A stretch of DNA of 55,184 nucleotides from Streptomyces cinnamoneus (lineage in GTDB: Bacteria > Actinomycetota > Actinomycetes > Streptomycetales > Streptomycetaceae), in NCBI RefSeq assembly GCF_014650495.1, contig NZ_BMVB01000030.1, positions 1-55,184 on the forward strand, given 5' to 3'. The translations under genes were made by a program, and so were the position numbers. Positions within the stretch are counted from its first letter, which is position 1. Every line of letters starts with the position of its first letter. Shown here in pieces: positions 7,304-15,829 of the stretch. Under the pieces are notes generated by a model. The model searched no databases. It had not been told where the DNA came from and saw nothing but the letters and a program-made list of their open reading frames with translations.

Positions 7304-8526
7304 CGGCCGGACAGGCGGGCCGAGTCCGCGGCCTCGCGGCCCTGTGCCCAGCCCTCCGCGTCGCGCCCCTTGAGGCGGTACGAGGTCGTCTCGGGGAACA
7401 TCCGTCCGGCCGTCTCGCCGACCGCCACGTCCCGTGCGGCGAGCACCGGCAGGACCTCCGGCCGGGCCTCCGCCGCCGCCACGTCCTGCACGGCCGCCGA
7501 GAGCCGGTCGCTGATCCGGCCCGCGTAGGCGATCAGGAACGACTCCCGGAAGTCGCGCGTGCGGCGCGAGCGGCCGCTGGCGTGGTGGTCGTCGGCGGCA
7601 CGGTTCATCGCCGAGGTGGCCTGCACCAGCAGGGACGTGTAGAGCAGCTCCACCAGCTCCAGGTCGGCGTCGAAGCCGACGACCGTGGAGAAGCCGTACT
7701 CGGCCGACCAGACCGACTGGCAGTGGTTGGCCGCGGCCACCGCGTCCAGGAGCAGCGCCTTGGCCGATTCGTACGGGCCCTCGACGCCGATCCGCCAGGC
7801 GCCCGGCCCCTCGCCGGCGCCGTCGGAGCCGGCGGCCAGCAGCGCCTCGTCGATGGAGTGCCGGGCCATGAGCTCCTGCGCCTTCGCGGAGAGGGCCTCC
7901 GCCTCCTCCGGGAACTGCGTCGACTCGGCCTTGGCCAGCAACGCCCGGATCCGGCCGAGCATGCGGGGCGGGGCGGCCGTGGCCTGCGCGCCGACGTGGG
8001 CGGTGCCGGGGAGCGGGCCGGCGCCGCCGATGCGCGGGAGCGAGTCCAGCAGCCGCAGCGCGCCGAGCGCGCAGGCGGCCGTCTCGAAGCGGGTCAGCCG
8101 CTCGCGCCGCCCGAAGCCGCCGAGGAACGCCTGGTCGCCGCCGGCGTCCTCCTCCCACCACGCCTGCGCGTCCAGCTCGGTGAGCTGCGCGGCCCAGCGG
8201 GCGCCGAGCGTGTCCGGTGCGTAGCGGCGCGCCTCCGCGGCGATGACGCCGACGGTGAAGCGCGTCTCGGCGGGCGTCAGGTCCCGCCGGGCGAGCCGTA
8301 CGACGTCCGCGGGCTGCCAGCCGTACTCCCAGCAGCGGCGTACGGTCGCCGAGGCGATCCGCAGCACCGCACCGCTGATGGCCTCCCAGCCGGCGGGGGC
8401 GGCGGCCAGGGCGGATGCGGCCGCGTAGACGGCGTCGTCGAGCGCGTCGCCGTGCAGGCCCCGCAGGCCGCGCACGGCGGCCTCCACGGTCTGCAGCGGC
8501 GGCTCGGGCTGCGCGGGCGTCTGCAC
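7279..8526 (-). CDS. DUF2786 domain protein
   Basis: 415 aa from GTG 8526, with GAAGGA eight bases upstream. The region at about residues 180-220 reads RIRALLAKAESTQFPEEAEAL followed by SAKAQELMARHSID, the DUF2786 signature, preceded by an Ala-rich helical domain and followed by a region rich in YESAKALLL and Arg/Asp. DUF2786 proteins are common in Streptomyces and have no established function. An alternative start ATG 8580 would add 18 residues. The 3' end runs into the degenerate end of the AraC tandem repeat. Confidence 0.8.
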   Translation of the reverse strand: MQTPAQPEPPLQTVEAAVRGLRGLHGDALDDAVYAAASALAAAPAGWEAISGAVLRIASATVRRCWEYGWQPADVVRLARRDLTPAETRFTVGVIAAEARRYAPDTLGARWAAQLTELDAQAWWEEDAGGDQAFLGGFGRRERLTRFETAACALGALRLLDSLPRIGGAGPLPGTAHVGAQATAAPPRMLGRIRALLAKAESTQFPEEAEALSAKAQELMARHSIDEALLAAGSDGAGEGPGAWRIGVEGPYESAKALLLDAVAAANHCQSVWSAEYGFSTVVGFDADLELVELLYTSLLVQATSAMNRAADDHHASGRSRRTRDFRESFLIAYAGRISDRLSAAVQDVAAAEARPEVLPVLAARDVAVGETAGRMFPETTSYRLKGRDAEGWAQGREAADSARLSGRPSAGRRA

Positions 8527-8676
8527 AGTGGTGGTCCTTCGAACGTGGGGGGGCCACCCCGGTACGGGGCGGGAGGCCATTCTCGCGCACGCCCGAAAAT
8601 CCCTGCGCTGACCTGCAGGCATGCTTCGAACACCGAGAGTGGCGGGCAGGCCGGCCGACGCCCCGGGCAGACAGCC

Positions 8677-8711
8677 GAAGGCCCCCTCGGCGGTGTGCCG
8701 AGGGGGCCTTC
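8677..8711 (-). terminator. Strong hairpin terminator behind the L,D-transpeptidase gene
   Basis: Perfect 15-bp stem, 8677-8691 pairing with 8697-8711, loop GGTGT. It lies about 70 bp downstream of the minus-strand L,D-transpeptidase stop and isolates it from the DUF2786 gene. Confidence 0.85.
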
Positions 8712-8778
8712 GTCAGGTGACGGACGCCCGGTGACGGGCGTCGGACCCGGCCGTCAGGGACGACCTGGCGTCAGGGCG

Positions 8779-10056
8779 TCAGGAGCCGGTCGCGCTGCCG
8801 GCCACCCACTTCGCCCAGTCCATGTTCCAGCCGTTGAGGCCGTTGTCGGGGGCGATGGTCTTGTCGTCGGAGTTCTTGACCTCGACGACGTCACCGATCA
8901 GCGAGTTGGCGTAGAACCAGGCGCCCGGGGTGTTCGGGTCGTTCGCGCCCTGCTTGTCCTCCAGGCCCACGCAGCCGTGGCTGGTGTTGGAGACGCCGAA
9001 GACGCCGCTGCCCCAGTAGTTGCCGTGGATGAACGTGCCGGACGTGGACAGGCGCATGGCGTGCGGCACGTCCTTGATGTCGTACTCGCCCTTGCCGTCC
9101 GCCTTCGAGAAGCCGACGGTCGAGCCGTCCATCCGGGTCTCCGTGAACTTCTCGGAGATCACCATCTTGCCGTTGTACGTCGGGTTCGACGGGCTGCCGG
9201 CCGAGATCGGGATGGTCTTGATGGTCTTGCCGTCGCGCACCACCGTCATCTGGTGGGTCTTGGCGTCGACCGTGGAGACCTGGGAGTGCCCGATCTTGAA
9301 GTTGATCGTCTTCTTCTGGACGCCCTTGATGCCCGGGGCGCCCTCGACGCCGTCGAGATCCATCTTCAGGGTGACCTCGGAACCGGACTTCCAGTACTCC
9401 TGCGGGCGGAAGTCCAGGCGCTGGTCGCTGAACCAGTGACCGACGACCTGCTGGCCGCTGCTGGAGGTGACCTGCAGGTGGGACTGGACGGCCTTGCGGT
9501 CCTTGATCGGCTTGTCGAAGTTGATCGACACGGGCATGCCCGCGCCGACCGTCGAGCCGTCCTCCGGGTTGAAGGAGCCGATGAAGCTGTTCTTGGGCGA
9601 AACGGTGGAGAAGGCGGAGTTCTCGGTGGCCTTGCGGCCCTTGTCGTCCTTGGCCTCGGCGATGACCTTGTACTTCGTCGAACGTTCGAGCTGCTTGTTC
9701 GGCTTCCAGGTCTTCTTGTCCGAAGATATTGAACCCTCGACGGGGGTGCCCTTGTCCGTCGTCATCTTGACGCTCACGAGCTCGCCGTCACTGACGGTGA
9801 CCTGAACGGCGTCCGTGGTGATACCGGCGTCGGCGACACCGCTCTTCGGCGTGATCTTGATCTGCGCCTTGGACGCGTCCTTGGCCGCCGCGGCGTCGAC
9901 CTGGCCCTGCGACTTCTTGCCCTTGCCGTCGTCGCCGCCCTTGGCGCCGTCGTCGTCGCCGCCGCACGCCGCCAGAGTCAGTACACCGCCGAGCACAGCG
10001 GCCGCGGCCACCAGGCCCTTGCGGCGCTTGCCGTACGTCATCACACGCTTCTCCAT
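8779..10056 (-). CDS. L,D-transpeptidase lipoprotein (YkuD domain, Ldt type)
   Basis: 425 aa. Lipoprotein signal with lipobox LTLAAC (Cys31), then an acidic/Gly/Lys-rich linker (GGDDDGAKGGDDGKGKK). Two Ig-like domains follow (about residues 60-270), and a C-terminal YkuD catalytic domain carries HGNYWGSGVFG and SHGCVGL with the nucleophile Cys. This is the architecture of mycobacterial LdtMt2-type enzymes, which make 3-3 cross-links between diaminopimelate residues in peptidoglycan outside the membrane. It is monocistronic with its own hairpin terminator. The start at 10056 (MEKRVMTYGK) has AGGAG close upstream; ATG 10041 is an alternative. Confidence 0.93.
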   Translation of the reverse strand: MEKRVMTYGKRRKGLVAAAAVLGGVLTLAACGGDDDGAKGGDDGKGKKSQGQVDAAAAKDASKAQIKITPKSGVADAGITTDAVQVTVSDGELVSVKMTTDKGTPVEGSISSDKKTWKPNKQLERSTKYKVIAEAKDDKGRKATENSAFSTVSPKNSFIGSFNPEDGSTVGAGMPVSINFDKPIKDRKAVQSHLQVTSSSGQQVVGHWFSDQRLDFRPQEYWKSGSEVTLKMDLDGVEGAPGIKGVQKKTINFKIGHSQVSTVDAKTHQMTVVRDGKTIKTIPISAGSPSNPTYNGKMVISEKFTETRMDGSTVGFSKADGKGEYDIKDVPHAMRLSTSGTFIHGNYWGSGVFGVSNTSHGCVGLEDKQGANDPNTPGAWFYANSLIGDVVEVKNSDDKTIAPDNGLNGWNMDWAKWVAGSATGS

Positions 10057-10375
10057 TGCTCCTGGACCCCGGAATCCCCGAGCCGATCATGGGGCTCGTG
10101 GGGTTGCACGCATCCCGGCTACTACATACAAGAACGCCTGCACCCTTTCTCCCGTTCCACGCTTCGGAAAATTGTGGGGAAGGCCACGACAAGTAAAGAC
10201 CCCCGGACGGCAGACGCCGCAACGAGGGTCTTGCTCAAGGGCGGAAGCCCTGCTAGAGGAGCGGGTGGCGCACGCGACTTCCCCAGGGGCCGCCCCTGTC
10301 ACTAACATCGTGTCAGTCGGGACGCGCCGAAGCTCCACGACCCCCAATCGCCGTCGCCCCAAGGGGGATTCTCCC
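10057..10375. other. Divergent intergenic region between L,D-transpeptidase and LAxTG protein genes
   Basis: 319 bp with promoters in both directions expected. I see AT-rich tracts (ACTACATACAAG near 10121 and GGAAAATTGTGGGG near 10166) that could be -10 regions for the minus-strand gene, but no consensus pair. No convincing riboswitch fold was recognised. Confidence 0.4.
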
Positions 10376-10651
10376 GTGACCGCACGCCGCCCGCTGCTGA
10401 CCGCCGTCGCCGCCGGCACGCTGTTGTGTGCGGTGTGGTTCGTGCCGAGCGCCAACGCCTCGGCGGACCGCCCGGCCCCGGCCGACCGGCAGCAGGCCCG
10501 TCAGACGCCCGCCCCCGCCGCCGAGCTGGCCCTGGCGGACACCGGCAGCGTCGACACCACCCCGTACGTCTTCGGCGGCGTGGCCTTCGTCGCCGCGGGC
10601 GGCGCGCTCGTCACCGCCGCTGTGCGCAAACAGCGCACAGCGGCTCGGTAA
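10376..10651 (+). CDS. Small cell-wall-anchored protein with LAxTG sorting signal
   Basis: 91 aa from GTG 10376, preceded by aagggggattctccc. Signal peptide at residues 1-30 (LLTAVAAGTLLCAVWF, cleavage near ANA-SA), a very short Pro/Ala/Gln-rich mature part of about 25 residues, then LALADTG, a transmembrane stretch YVFGGVAFVAAGGALVTAA and a basic tail RKQR. LAxTG is the motif used by class E sortases of Streptomyces, as known for chaplins. The exposed segment is tiny, so it may be a wall-linked spacer or an adhesive peptide. Divergent from an L,D-transpeptidase gene, which makes a cell-wall role plausible. Exact function unknown. Confidence 0.8.
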   Translation: MTARRPLLTAVAAGTLLCAVWFVPSANASADRPAPADRQQARQTPAPAAELALADTGSVDTTPYVFGGVAFVAAGGALVTAAVRKQRTAAR

Positions 10652-10658
10652 CGCAGGG

Positions 10659-12203
10659 TCAGCCGAGCGGTCCGGTCACCGTCTCGACGGCCTCGACCAG
10701 CTTCCCGGCCCGTACGAACGCGTCGGCCGCGGCCAGGTCGGGCGCCAGGAAGCGGTCCTCGCCCGGACCCTCCACGCCCGCCTCGCGGACGGCCTTGAGC
10801 ACCGCCTGCGTGGCCGGGCCCGGCGTCAGACCCTCCCGCAGCTCGATGGCGCGGGTGGCGGCGACCAGCTCCACGGCCACGACCCGGCCGAGCGCCTCAA
10901 GGGCCGTGCGCAGCTTGCGCGCCGACGACCAGCCCATGGAGACGTGGTCCTCCTGCATCGCGGAGGACGGGATCGAGTCCACGGACGCGGGCACGGCCAG
11001 CCGCTTCATCTCGCTGACCAGGGCGGCCTGCGTGTACTGGGCGATCATCAGCCCGGAGTCCACGCCCGCGTCGCCCGCCAGGAACGGCGGCAGCCCGTGC
11101 GAGCGGTCCTTGTCGAGCAGTCGGTCGGTCCGGCGCTCGGCAATGGAAGCAAGGTCGGCAGCCGCGATCGCAAGGAAATCAAGGACGTAGGCCACCGGCG
11201 CACCATGGAAGTTGCCGTTGGACTCGACGCGGCCGTCCCGGAGCACGACCGGGTTGTCGACGGCCGACGCCAGCTCGCGGTCGGCGACCAGCCGCGCGTG
11301 CGCGAGGGTGTCCCGCCCGGCGCCCGCGACCTGCGGCGCACAGCGGATCGAGTACGCGTCCTGCACCCGCGGCGCGTCGTCCTGGTGGTGCCCGGTGAGG
11401 CCGGAGCCCTCCAGGACCGCGAGCATGTTGGCCGCGGAGACCCCCTGGCCCGGGTGCGGACGGATGGCGTGGAGCTCCGGCGCCAGGACCTTCTCCGAGC
11501 CCAGCAGCGCCTCCAGCGAGAGCGCGGCCGTGATGTCCGCCGAGGTCATCAGCCGGGACAGGTCGGCGCAGGCCATCACGAGCATGCCGAGCATGCCGTC
11601 GGTGCCGTTGAGGAGGGCCAGGCCCTCCTTCTCCCGCAGCTCAAGGGGCTCGATGCGGTGCTCGGCCAGCAGCTGGGCGGCCGGGCGCACCACGCCGTCG
11701 GGGCCCTCCGCGTCGCCCTCTCCCATCAGGGTCAGCGCACAGTGCGAGAGCGGCGCGAGGTCGCCGGAGCAGCCCAGCGAGCCGTACTCGTGCACGACGG
11801 GGGTGATGCCGGCGTTCAGGACGGCGGCCATCGTCTCCACGACCAGGGGCCTGACGCCCGTGTGGCCGGAGGCGAGCGTCTTCAGGCGCAGGAACATCAG
11901 CGCCCGTACGACCTCCCGCTCGACGCGCGGACCCATGCCGGCGGCGTGCGAGCGGACGATGTTGCGCTGGAGGCGGGCGCGCAGCTCGGGGCTGATGTGG
12001 CGCGTGGCGAGGGCACCGAATCCGGTCGAGACGCCGTAGACGGGGTCGGGCTTGGCGGCCAGGTCGTCGATGACCTGCCGGGCTGCGGCGACGGCGGCCA
12101 GGGCTTCCTCGGACACGACGACGCGCGCTCCCTTGCGCGCCACGGCGATCACATCATCCGCGGTCGTCCCGGTCGTCCCCACCACCACAGTGTGCATATC
12201 CAT
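10659..12203 (-). CDS. hutH: Histidine ammonia-lyase
   Basis: 514 aa, full family length. Removes ammonia from L-histidine to give urocanate, the first step of histidine catabolism, in the cytoplasm. The prosthetic MIO group is built from Cys145-Ser146-Gly147 in GSLGCSGDLAPLSH; the catalytic Tyr lies in VYGVSTGFGALA (Tyr56), and conserved NGTDGML and QDAYSIRCAPQ segments follow. Cys instead of the more common Ala in the MIO tripeptide is compatible with autocyclisation. No other hut genes are beside it, which is usual in Streptomyces. The SD-like AGGGTG is seven bases before ATG 12203. Confidence 0.96.
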   Translation of the reverse strand: MDMHTVVVGTTGTTADDVIAVARKGARVVVSEEALAAVAAARQVIDDLAAKPDPVYGVSTGFGALATRHISPELRARLQRNIVRSHAAGMGPRVEREVVRALMFLRLKTLASGHTGVRPLVVETMAAVLNAGITPVVHEYGSLGCSGDLAPLSHCALTLMGEGDAEGPDGVVRPAAQLLAEHRIEPLELREKEGLALLNGTDGMLGMLVMACADLSRLMTSADITAALSLEALLGSEKVLAPELHAIRPHPGQGVSAANMLAVLEGSGLTGHHQDDAPRVQDAYSIRCAPQVAGAGRDTLAHARLVADRELASAVDNPVVLRDGRVESNGNFHGAPVAYVLDFLAIAAADLASIAERRTDRLLDKDRSHGLPPFLAGDAGVDSGLMIAQYTQAALVSEMKRLAVPASVDSIPSSAMQEDHVSMGWSSARKLRTALEALGRVVAVELVAATRAIELREGLTPGPATQAVLKAVREAGVEGPGEDRFLAPDLAAADAFVRAGKLVEAVETVTGPLG

Positions 12204-12268
12204 ATTCAGGCACCCTAGAGACTGAATCGCGACCTGTCACCACCCCTTTTTCCAGTACAACGAACAAA

Positions 12269-12336
12269 GGCCCGACGACCTTCCTCCACCGGGCCCGATG
12301 ACCTTCCTCCGCCAGGCCCGACGATCTTCCTCAGCC
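12269..12336. repeat. 23-bp tandem repeat at the GGDEF gene 3' end
   Basis: Three copies of a GGCCCGACGACCTTCCTCC-type unit at 12269-12291, 12292-12314 and 12315-12336, the last overlapping the stop codon of the GGDEF gene. On the minus strand it lies between that gene and hutH and probably separates their transcripts. Confidence 0.75.
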
Positions 12337-13545
12337 GGACCCCCCGCGGCCCCGGAACCGCCGCCGTTCCACCGCGCCCCCGGGCCCGGCCGTGGGCGCC
12401 GGCGGCCGGTCCGCCATCCGCACCACCGGATCCGGCCGCCCCCTGCCCCCCTCCCGCCCCGCAACCACCGGCTCCGCCGACCGCGCCCCCTTCGCCCGGT
12501 ACTGCGCCGCGTCCGCCAGCCGGAACAGCCGCCGGGCCGAGCGCACCGGCCCGATCGGGTCGCCGGTCGACGCGACCCCGCACGCGACCCCCTCCCCCAG
12601 TTCCAGCTCCCCGGCCCGCCGGCACAGCTCACCGGCCACCCGCACCACCTCGTCCGCCTCCGGCCCCACCATCAGCAGACAGAACTCGTCACCGCCCAGC
12701 CGCGCCGCCAACGCCCCCGGCAGCATCGCCCCGCACAGCGACAGCACCGAGCTGAAACGTTCCAGCAGCCGGTCGCCCACCGCGTGCCCCAAGGTGTCGT
12801 TGACGCGCTTGAGCCCGTTGAGGTCGCACACCACCAGGCTCACGACGACACCGTCCAACTGGTGTCGTTCCACGGCCTCGTCGAGTCGCGCGTCGACGGC
12901 CCGACGGTTCGCCAGCCCCGTCAGCGGATCGGTGAACGCCAGCCGCCGCGCCTCTTCCAGCCGCTCGGTCTGGGCGATCCCCGACGCGGTCACCGCCGCC
13001 AGCACCGTCGCGAACTCCGCGTCCGCGCGACCGAAGACCGGCGACCCGACGGGGCGCGCCACGTACAACTCGCCCCAGGCGCGGCCGTGCAGGACGATCG
13101 GGGCGACGATGCAGCACCCCCGCCCGCGCCGCCGCAGGCCGGCCGCACGCCGGCGGTGCGCCTCCTGTCCGGGGGCGTCCGCCGTCTCCACCCACGCGCA
13201 CGGCGAGCCCCCCGCCCCCTCCTCCTGCAGGACCCCGGCAATCTCCGGAAAGGCGTGCACGGGGTAGGACTCATCGCCGGGGAAACGTTCCTCTCCGGGG
13301 GCCAGCTCCCCGGCGTTGACGAGCACCCGCAGCCGTCCGCGCTCGCGCTCCCACACCGAGACGGCGGCGAACGCGGCGCCCAGCGCGCGTCGCGCGCCCT
13401 CCGCGGCGGCCTCGACGCTTTCGAGGGGGGTGGGCGCGGCGGCCATCGCCTGCGCCAGCTCCACCACGGCGCGCAGGCGGTCGTCGCGCTCCCCGTCAGC
13501 TGCCACCCGAGCCTCACATTCCGTCACGGTGCGCAGGTTCTGCAC
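12331..13545 (-). CDS. Diguanylate cyclase with N-terminal GAF-like domain (GGDEF)
   Basis: 404 aa. Residues about 20-195 look like a GAF sensor domain (ALGAAFAAVSVWER, CCIVAPIVLHGRAWGELYVA). A GGDEF domain follows, with DPLTGLANRR (206-215), the FDLDxFK-like VCDLNGLKRVN and the active motif RLGGDEF (GGDEF 284-288). The intact motif predicts synthesis of c-di-GMP from two GTP. The inhibitory I-site RxxD five residues before GGDEF is absent (PGALAARLGGDEF), so product inhibition is probably weak. No membrane segments, so it is soluble. The C-terminal 55 residues are Pro/Arg/Gly-rich and disordered. c-di-GMP controls development in Streptomyces through BldD; a cAMP synthase (cya) lies two genes away. 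Confidence 0.9.
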   Translation of the reverse strand: MQNLRTVTECEARVAADGERDDRLRAVVELAQAMAAAPTPLESVEAAAEGARRALGAAFAAVSVWERERGRLRVLVNAGELAPGEERFPGDESYPVHAFPEIAGVLQEEGAGGSPCAWVETADAPGQEAHRRRAAGLRRRGRGCCIVAPIVLHGRAWGELYVARPVGSPVFGRADAEFATVLAAVTASGIAQTERLEEARRLAFTDPLTGLANRRAVDARLDEAVERHQLDGVVVSLVVCDLNGLKRVNDTLGHAVGDRLLERFSSVLSLCGAMLPGALAARLGGDEFCLLMVGPEADEVVRVAGELCRRAGELELGEGVACGVASTGDPIGPVRSARRLFRLADAAQYRAKGARSAEPVVAGREGGRGRPDPVVRMADRPPAPTAGPGGAVERRRFRGRGGSG

Positions 13546-13658
13546 TCCAGCCTAAGAACGTTGGGCTCATTCCGCTTTATAAGAACCTTTATGCACACTT
13601 GGCCGACGGAACGGCTCCCGGAGCCGGCGCCCGGAGCGGGCCCGGCCGCGGGAGCCGC

Positions 13659-14453
13659 TCACTCGCCCGGCCAGTCCGGCGTCCGCTTCTCGTTGAAGGC
13701 CGCCACGCCTTCCGCCCGGTCGCCGGAGAAGGCCGCCGTGCGCCACGCCGCGTCCTCCACCTCCAGGCCCGCCCGCAGGTCCAGCCCGTGCCCCAGCCGC
13801 AGGGCCCGCTTCGCGGCGCGCACGCCGACCGGCGAGTTGCCCGCGATCCGTCCGGCCAGTGCCAGCGCCTCGGTACGGGCCTGCCCGGCATCCACCAGCA
13901 CGTCGACGAGCCCCAACTCGCGGGCCTCGGCCGCCTCCACGCGCCGCGCGGTGAAGATCAGCTCGGCCGCGCGGGCGGCTCCGACGCGGCGGGGCAGCAG
14001 CTGGGTGCCGCCACCCCCGGGGATCACGCCCACCGAGACCTCGGGGAGGCCGACGACGGCGGTGCTGTCGGCGACGATCAGGTCGCAGGACAGGGCGAGC
14101 TCGAAGCCACCTCCCAGGGCGAAGCCCTGCACGGCGGCGATGGCGGGCACGGGGAGTTCGAGCACGCCGGTGTAGCAGGCGCGGGCGTAGGGGCGCTGGC
14201 GGCGCAGGTCGTCGTCGCTGAAGGAGTTGCGCTCCTTCAGGTCCGCGCCCACGCAGAACGCGCGGTCGTTCGTGGACGTCAGGACGACGGCCCGGACGTC
14301 GCGGTCGGCGGCGAGGGCGGCGGTGGCCTCGGTGACGCCGCGGCCGAGTTCGGTGGAGACGGCGTTCATGGCCTTGGGGCGGTCCAGTACGAGCTCGGCC
14401 ACGTGGCCGTGCCTGCGGATGGCGATCCATTCCCCGAAGCGGCGCTCACTCAC
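13659..14453 (-). CDS. Enoyl-CoA hydratase/isomerase family protein
   Basis: 264 aa of the crotonase fold. AFCVGADLKERNSF forms the first oxyanion-hole strand, and VQGFALGGGFELALSCDLIVAD carries the second oxyanion-hole glycine. PEVSVGVIPGGGGTQLLPRRVG holds the Glu position of hydratases, and GLVDVLVD and SPVGVRAAKRAL are typical distal motifs. It probably hydrates 2-enoyl-CoA in fatty or branched-chain acid breakdown. Start GTG 14453 is chosen because AGGAGGGC (14458-14465) is correctly spaced before it; an upstream ATG at 14483 would put that SD inside the gene. Confidence 0.92.
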   Translation of the reverse strand: MSERRFGEWIAIRRHGHVAELVLDRPKAMNAVSTELGRGVTEATAALAADRDVRAVVLTSTNDRAFCVGADLKERNSFSDDDLRRQRPYARACYTGVLELPVPAIAAVQGFALGGGFELALSCDLIVADSTAVVGLPEVSVGVIPGGGGTQLLPRRVGAARAAELIFTARRVEAAEARELGLVDVLVDAGQARTEALALAGRIAGNSPVGVRAAKRALRLGHGLDLRAGLEVEDAAWRTAAFSGDRAEGVAAFNEKRTPDWPGE

Positions 14454-14556
14454 GTTTGCCCTCCTGATCTGCGACTGATCCATGTCCGGCTGTGGGCACT
14501 GATCATGCCGGGACCCGGGGCGCGGGACCAGAGCCGTGCGCCCCGCAGGGCGCCGG

Positions 14557-15699
14557 TCAGTCGCCGCGGCGGGTGAGGAGCCAGGGCTCCACCACGCCCA
14601 GGCCCCGTACCGGCCGCTGCCACATCGGCTGGAGTGCGAAGCGGTACTCGGGGTGCTCCTCGCCCGCCTCCTGGGCCGCCGCGGCCTCCGCCTCCGACTT
14701 GGGGGCGTCCCCGGCGCGGGCCAGTTCCTCCGCGAGGGCGCCGTCCACCAGCACGGCGTCCTTCGGCGCTATCGACGTCAGCCGGCTGGCGAGGTTGACG
14801 GTCGTGCCGAAGACGTCGCCCATGCGGGTCGTGACCGTCCCGAAGGCGATGCCGACCCGCAGTTCGGGCATGGTCTCGTCGTTGGTGAGGGTCTCGATGA
14901 GCCGCAGGCCGATCTCGGCGGCGGTGCCCGCGTCGTCGGCCGCGTACAGGACCTCGTCGCCCAAGGTCTTGATCAGGCGGCCCCCGTGGGCGGCCACGAG
15001 GTCGGCGGCCGTGGTCTCGAACGCCTCGACCAGCTCGCCGAGCTCCTCCTCCTCCAGGCGGCGCGTCAGCCGGGTGAAGCCGACGAGGTCCGCGAAGCCG
15101 ACGGCGAGGCGCCGGTCGACCATCTCCGCGTCGTCGGCCGCCTGGACGACACGGCCGGTGGCGGCGGCCAGCTGGCGCCGCCAGACGTAGATGAGGAACT
15201 CCTCCAGCTCCGGCAGGAGCAGCTCGACCAGCGGATAGGTGATCTCCGTGCGGCTCATGCCTTCCTGAGGCTCGGTCAGGCCCTCCAGGAAGGAGTCGAT
15301 CTGCCAGTCGGCGAGCCGGGCCGTGGTCTGCCCGGTCGAGCGGGCGACCTGGACGGCCATGGGCTCGCTGAGCAGTCCCGCCTCGACCAGGCCGGCCAGG
15401 CGCCGCAGCGCCAGCACGTCGGCCTCGGTCAGCGCCCTGGCCTGGCCGATGTCGGCGAAGCCCATGGCACGCCAGAAGCGGGCGGCCAGGTCCATGGAGA
15501 CGCCGGCCGCGCGGGCGGCCTGGAACGGGGTGTAGCGCCGCTCGGCTCCCAGGATCAGGGCTTCGAGCCGGAGGGCGAGGGGGTCGCCGCCCTCCTCGCC
15601 GTTCTCCTCGCCGAAGTCCTCCTCGGAGGCTGCGCCTGCGGCACCGTCCTCCCCCGTGGCCCTGACGGCACGGGAGATGCCCCCATCGTCGGCGGTCAC
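14557..15699 (-). CDS. cya: Adenylate cyclase, class III
   Basis: 380 aa. An acidic, disordered N-terminus of about 40 residues is followed by a helical segment with a MerR-like ring (RRYTPFQAARAAGVSMDLAAR, ALTEADVLALRRLAGL). The C-terminal class III cyclase domain has the first metal Asp in VGFADLVGFTRL (Asp204), the second in KTLGDEVL (Asp248), and the base/transition-state region GTTVNLASRLTSIAP. It makes cAMP from ATP. In S. coelicolor the cya gene (SCO4928, as I recall) lies at this same place beside the biotin ligase and pccB; cAMP there affects germination and development. GTG start at 15699. Confidence 0.93.
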   Translation of the reverse strand: MTADDGGISRAVRATGEDGAAGAASEEDFGEENGEEGGDPLALRLEALILGAERRYTPFQAARAAGVSMDLAARFWRAMGFADIGQARALTEADVLALRRLAGLVEAGLLSEPMAVQVARSTGQTTARLADWQIDSFLEGLTEPQEGMSRTEITYPLVELLLPELEEFLIYVWRRQLAAATGRVVQAADDAEMVDRRLAVGFADLVGFTRLTRRLEEEELGELVEAFETTAADLVAAHGGRLIKTLGDEVLYAADDAGTAAEIGLRLIETLTNDETMPELRVGIAFGTVTTRMGDVFGTTVNLASRLTSIAPKDAVLVDGALAEELARAGDAPKSEAEAAAAQEAGEEHPEYRFALQPMWQRPVRGLGVVEPWLLTRRGD

Positions 15700-15829
15700 C
15701 GCCCGCCCCCTGTCCGATCCGTGCGCACTGCCCTGCCGATCACTGCTCGCTTAGGTTCCGCGCACAACGATACGTCAGGTGTGCCGTAGCTCACTCTCCC
15801 AACGACACGGCACTCACTCTTTACGACGT

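Noticed and set aside
7274..8590. Alternative frame over the DUF2786 gene
   Set aside because: Arg/Gly-rich shadow; the DUF2786 motif is in the other frame.
10057..10375. ydaO-type c-di-AMP riboswitch before the L,D-transpeptidase gene
   Set aside because: Such elements precede cell-wall genes in actinobacteria, so I looked for the conserved blocks in this leader but could not find them in the right order.
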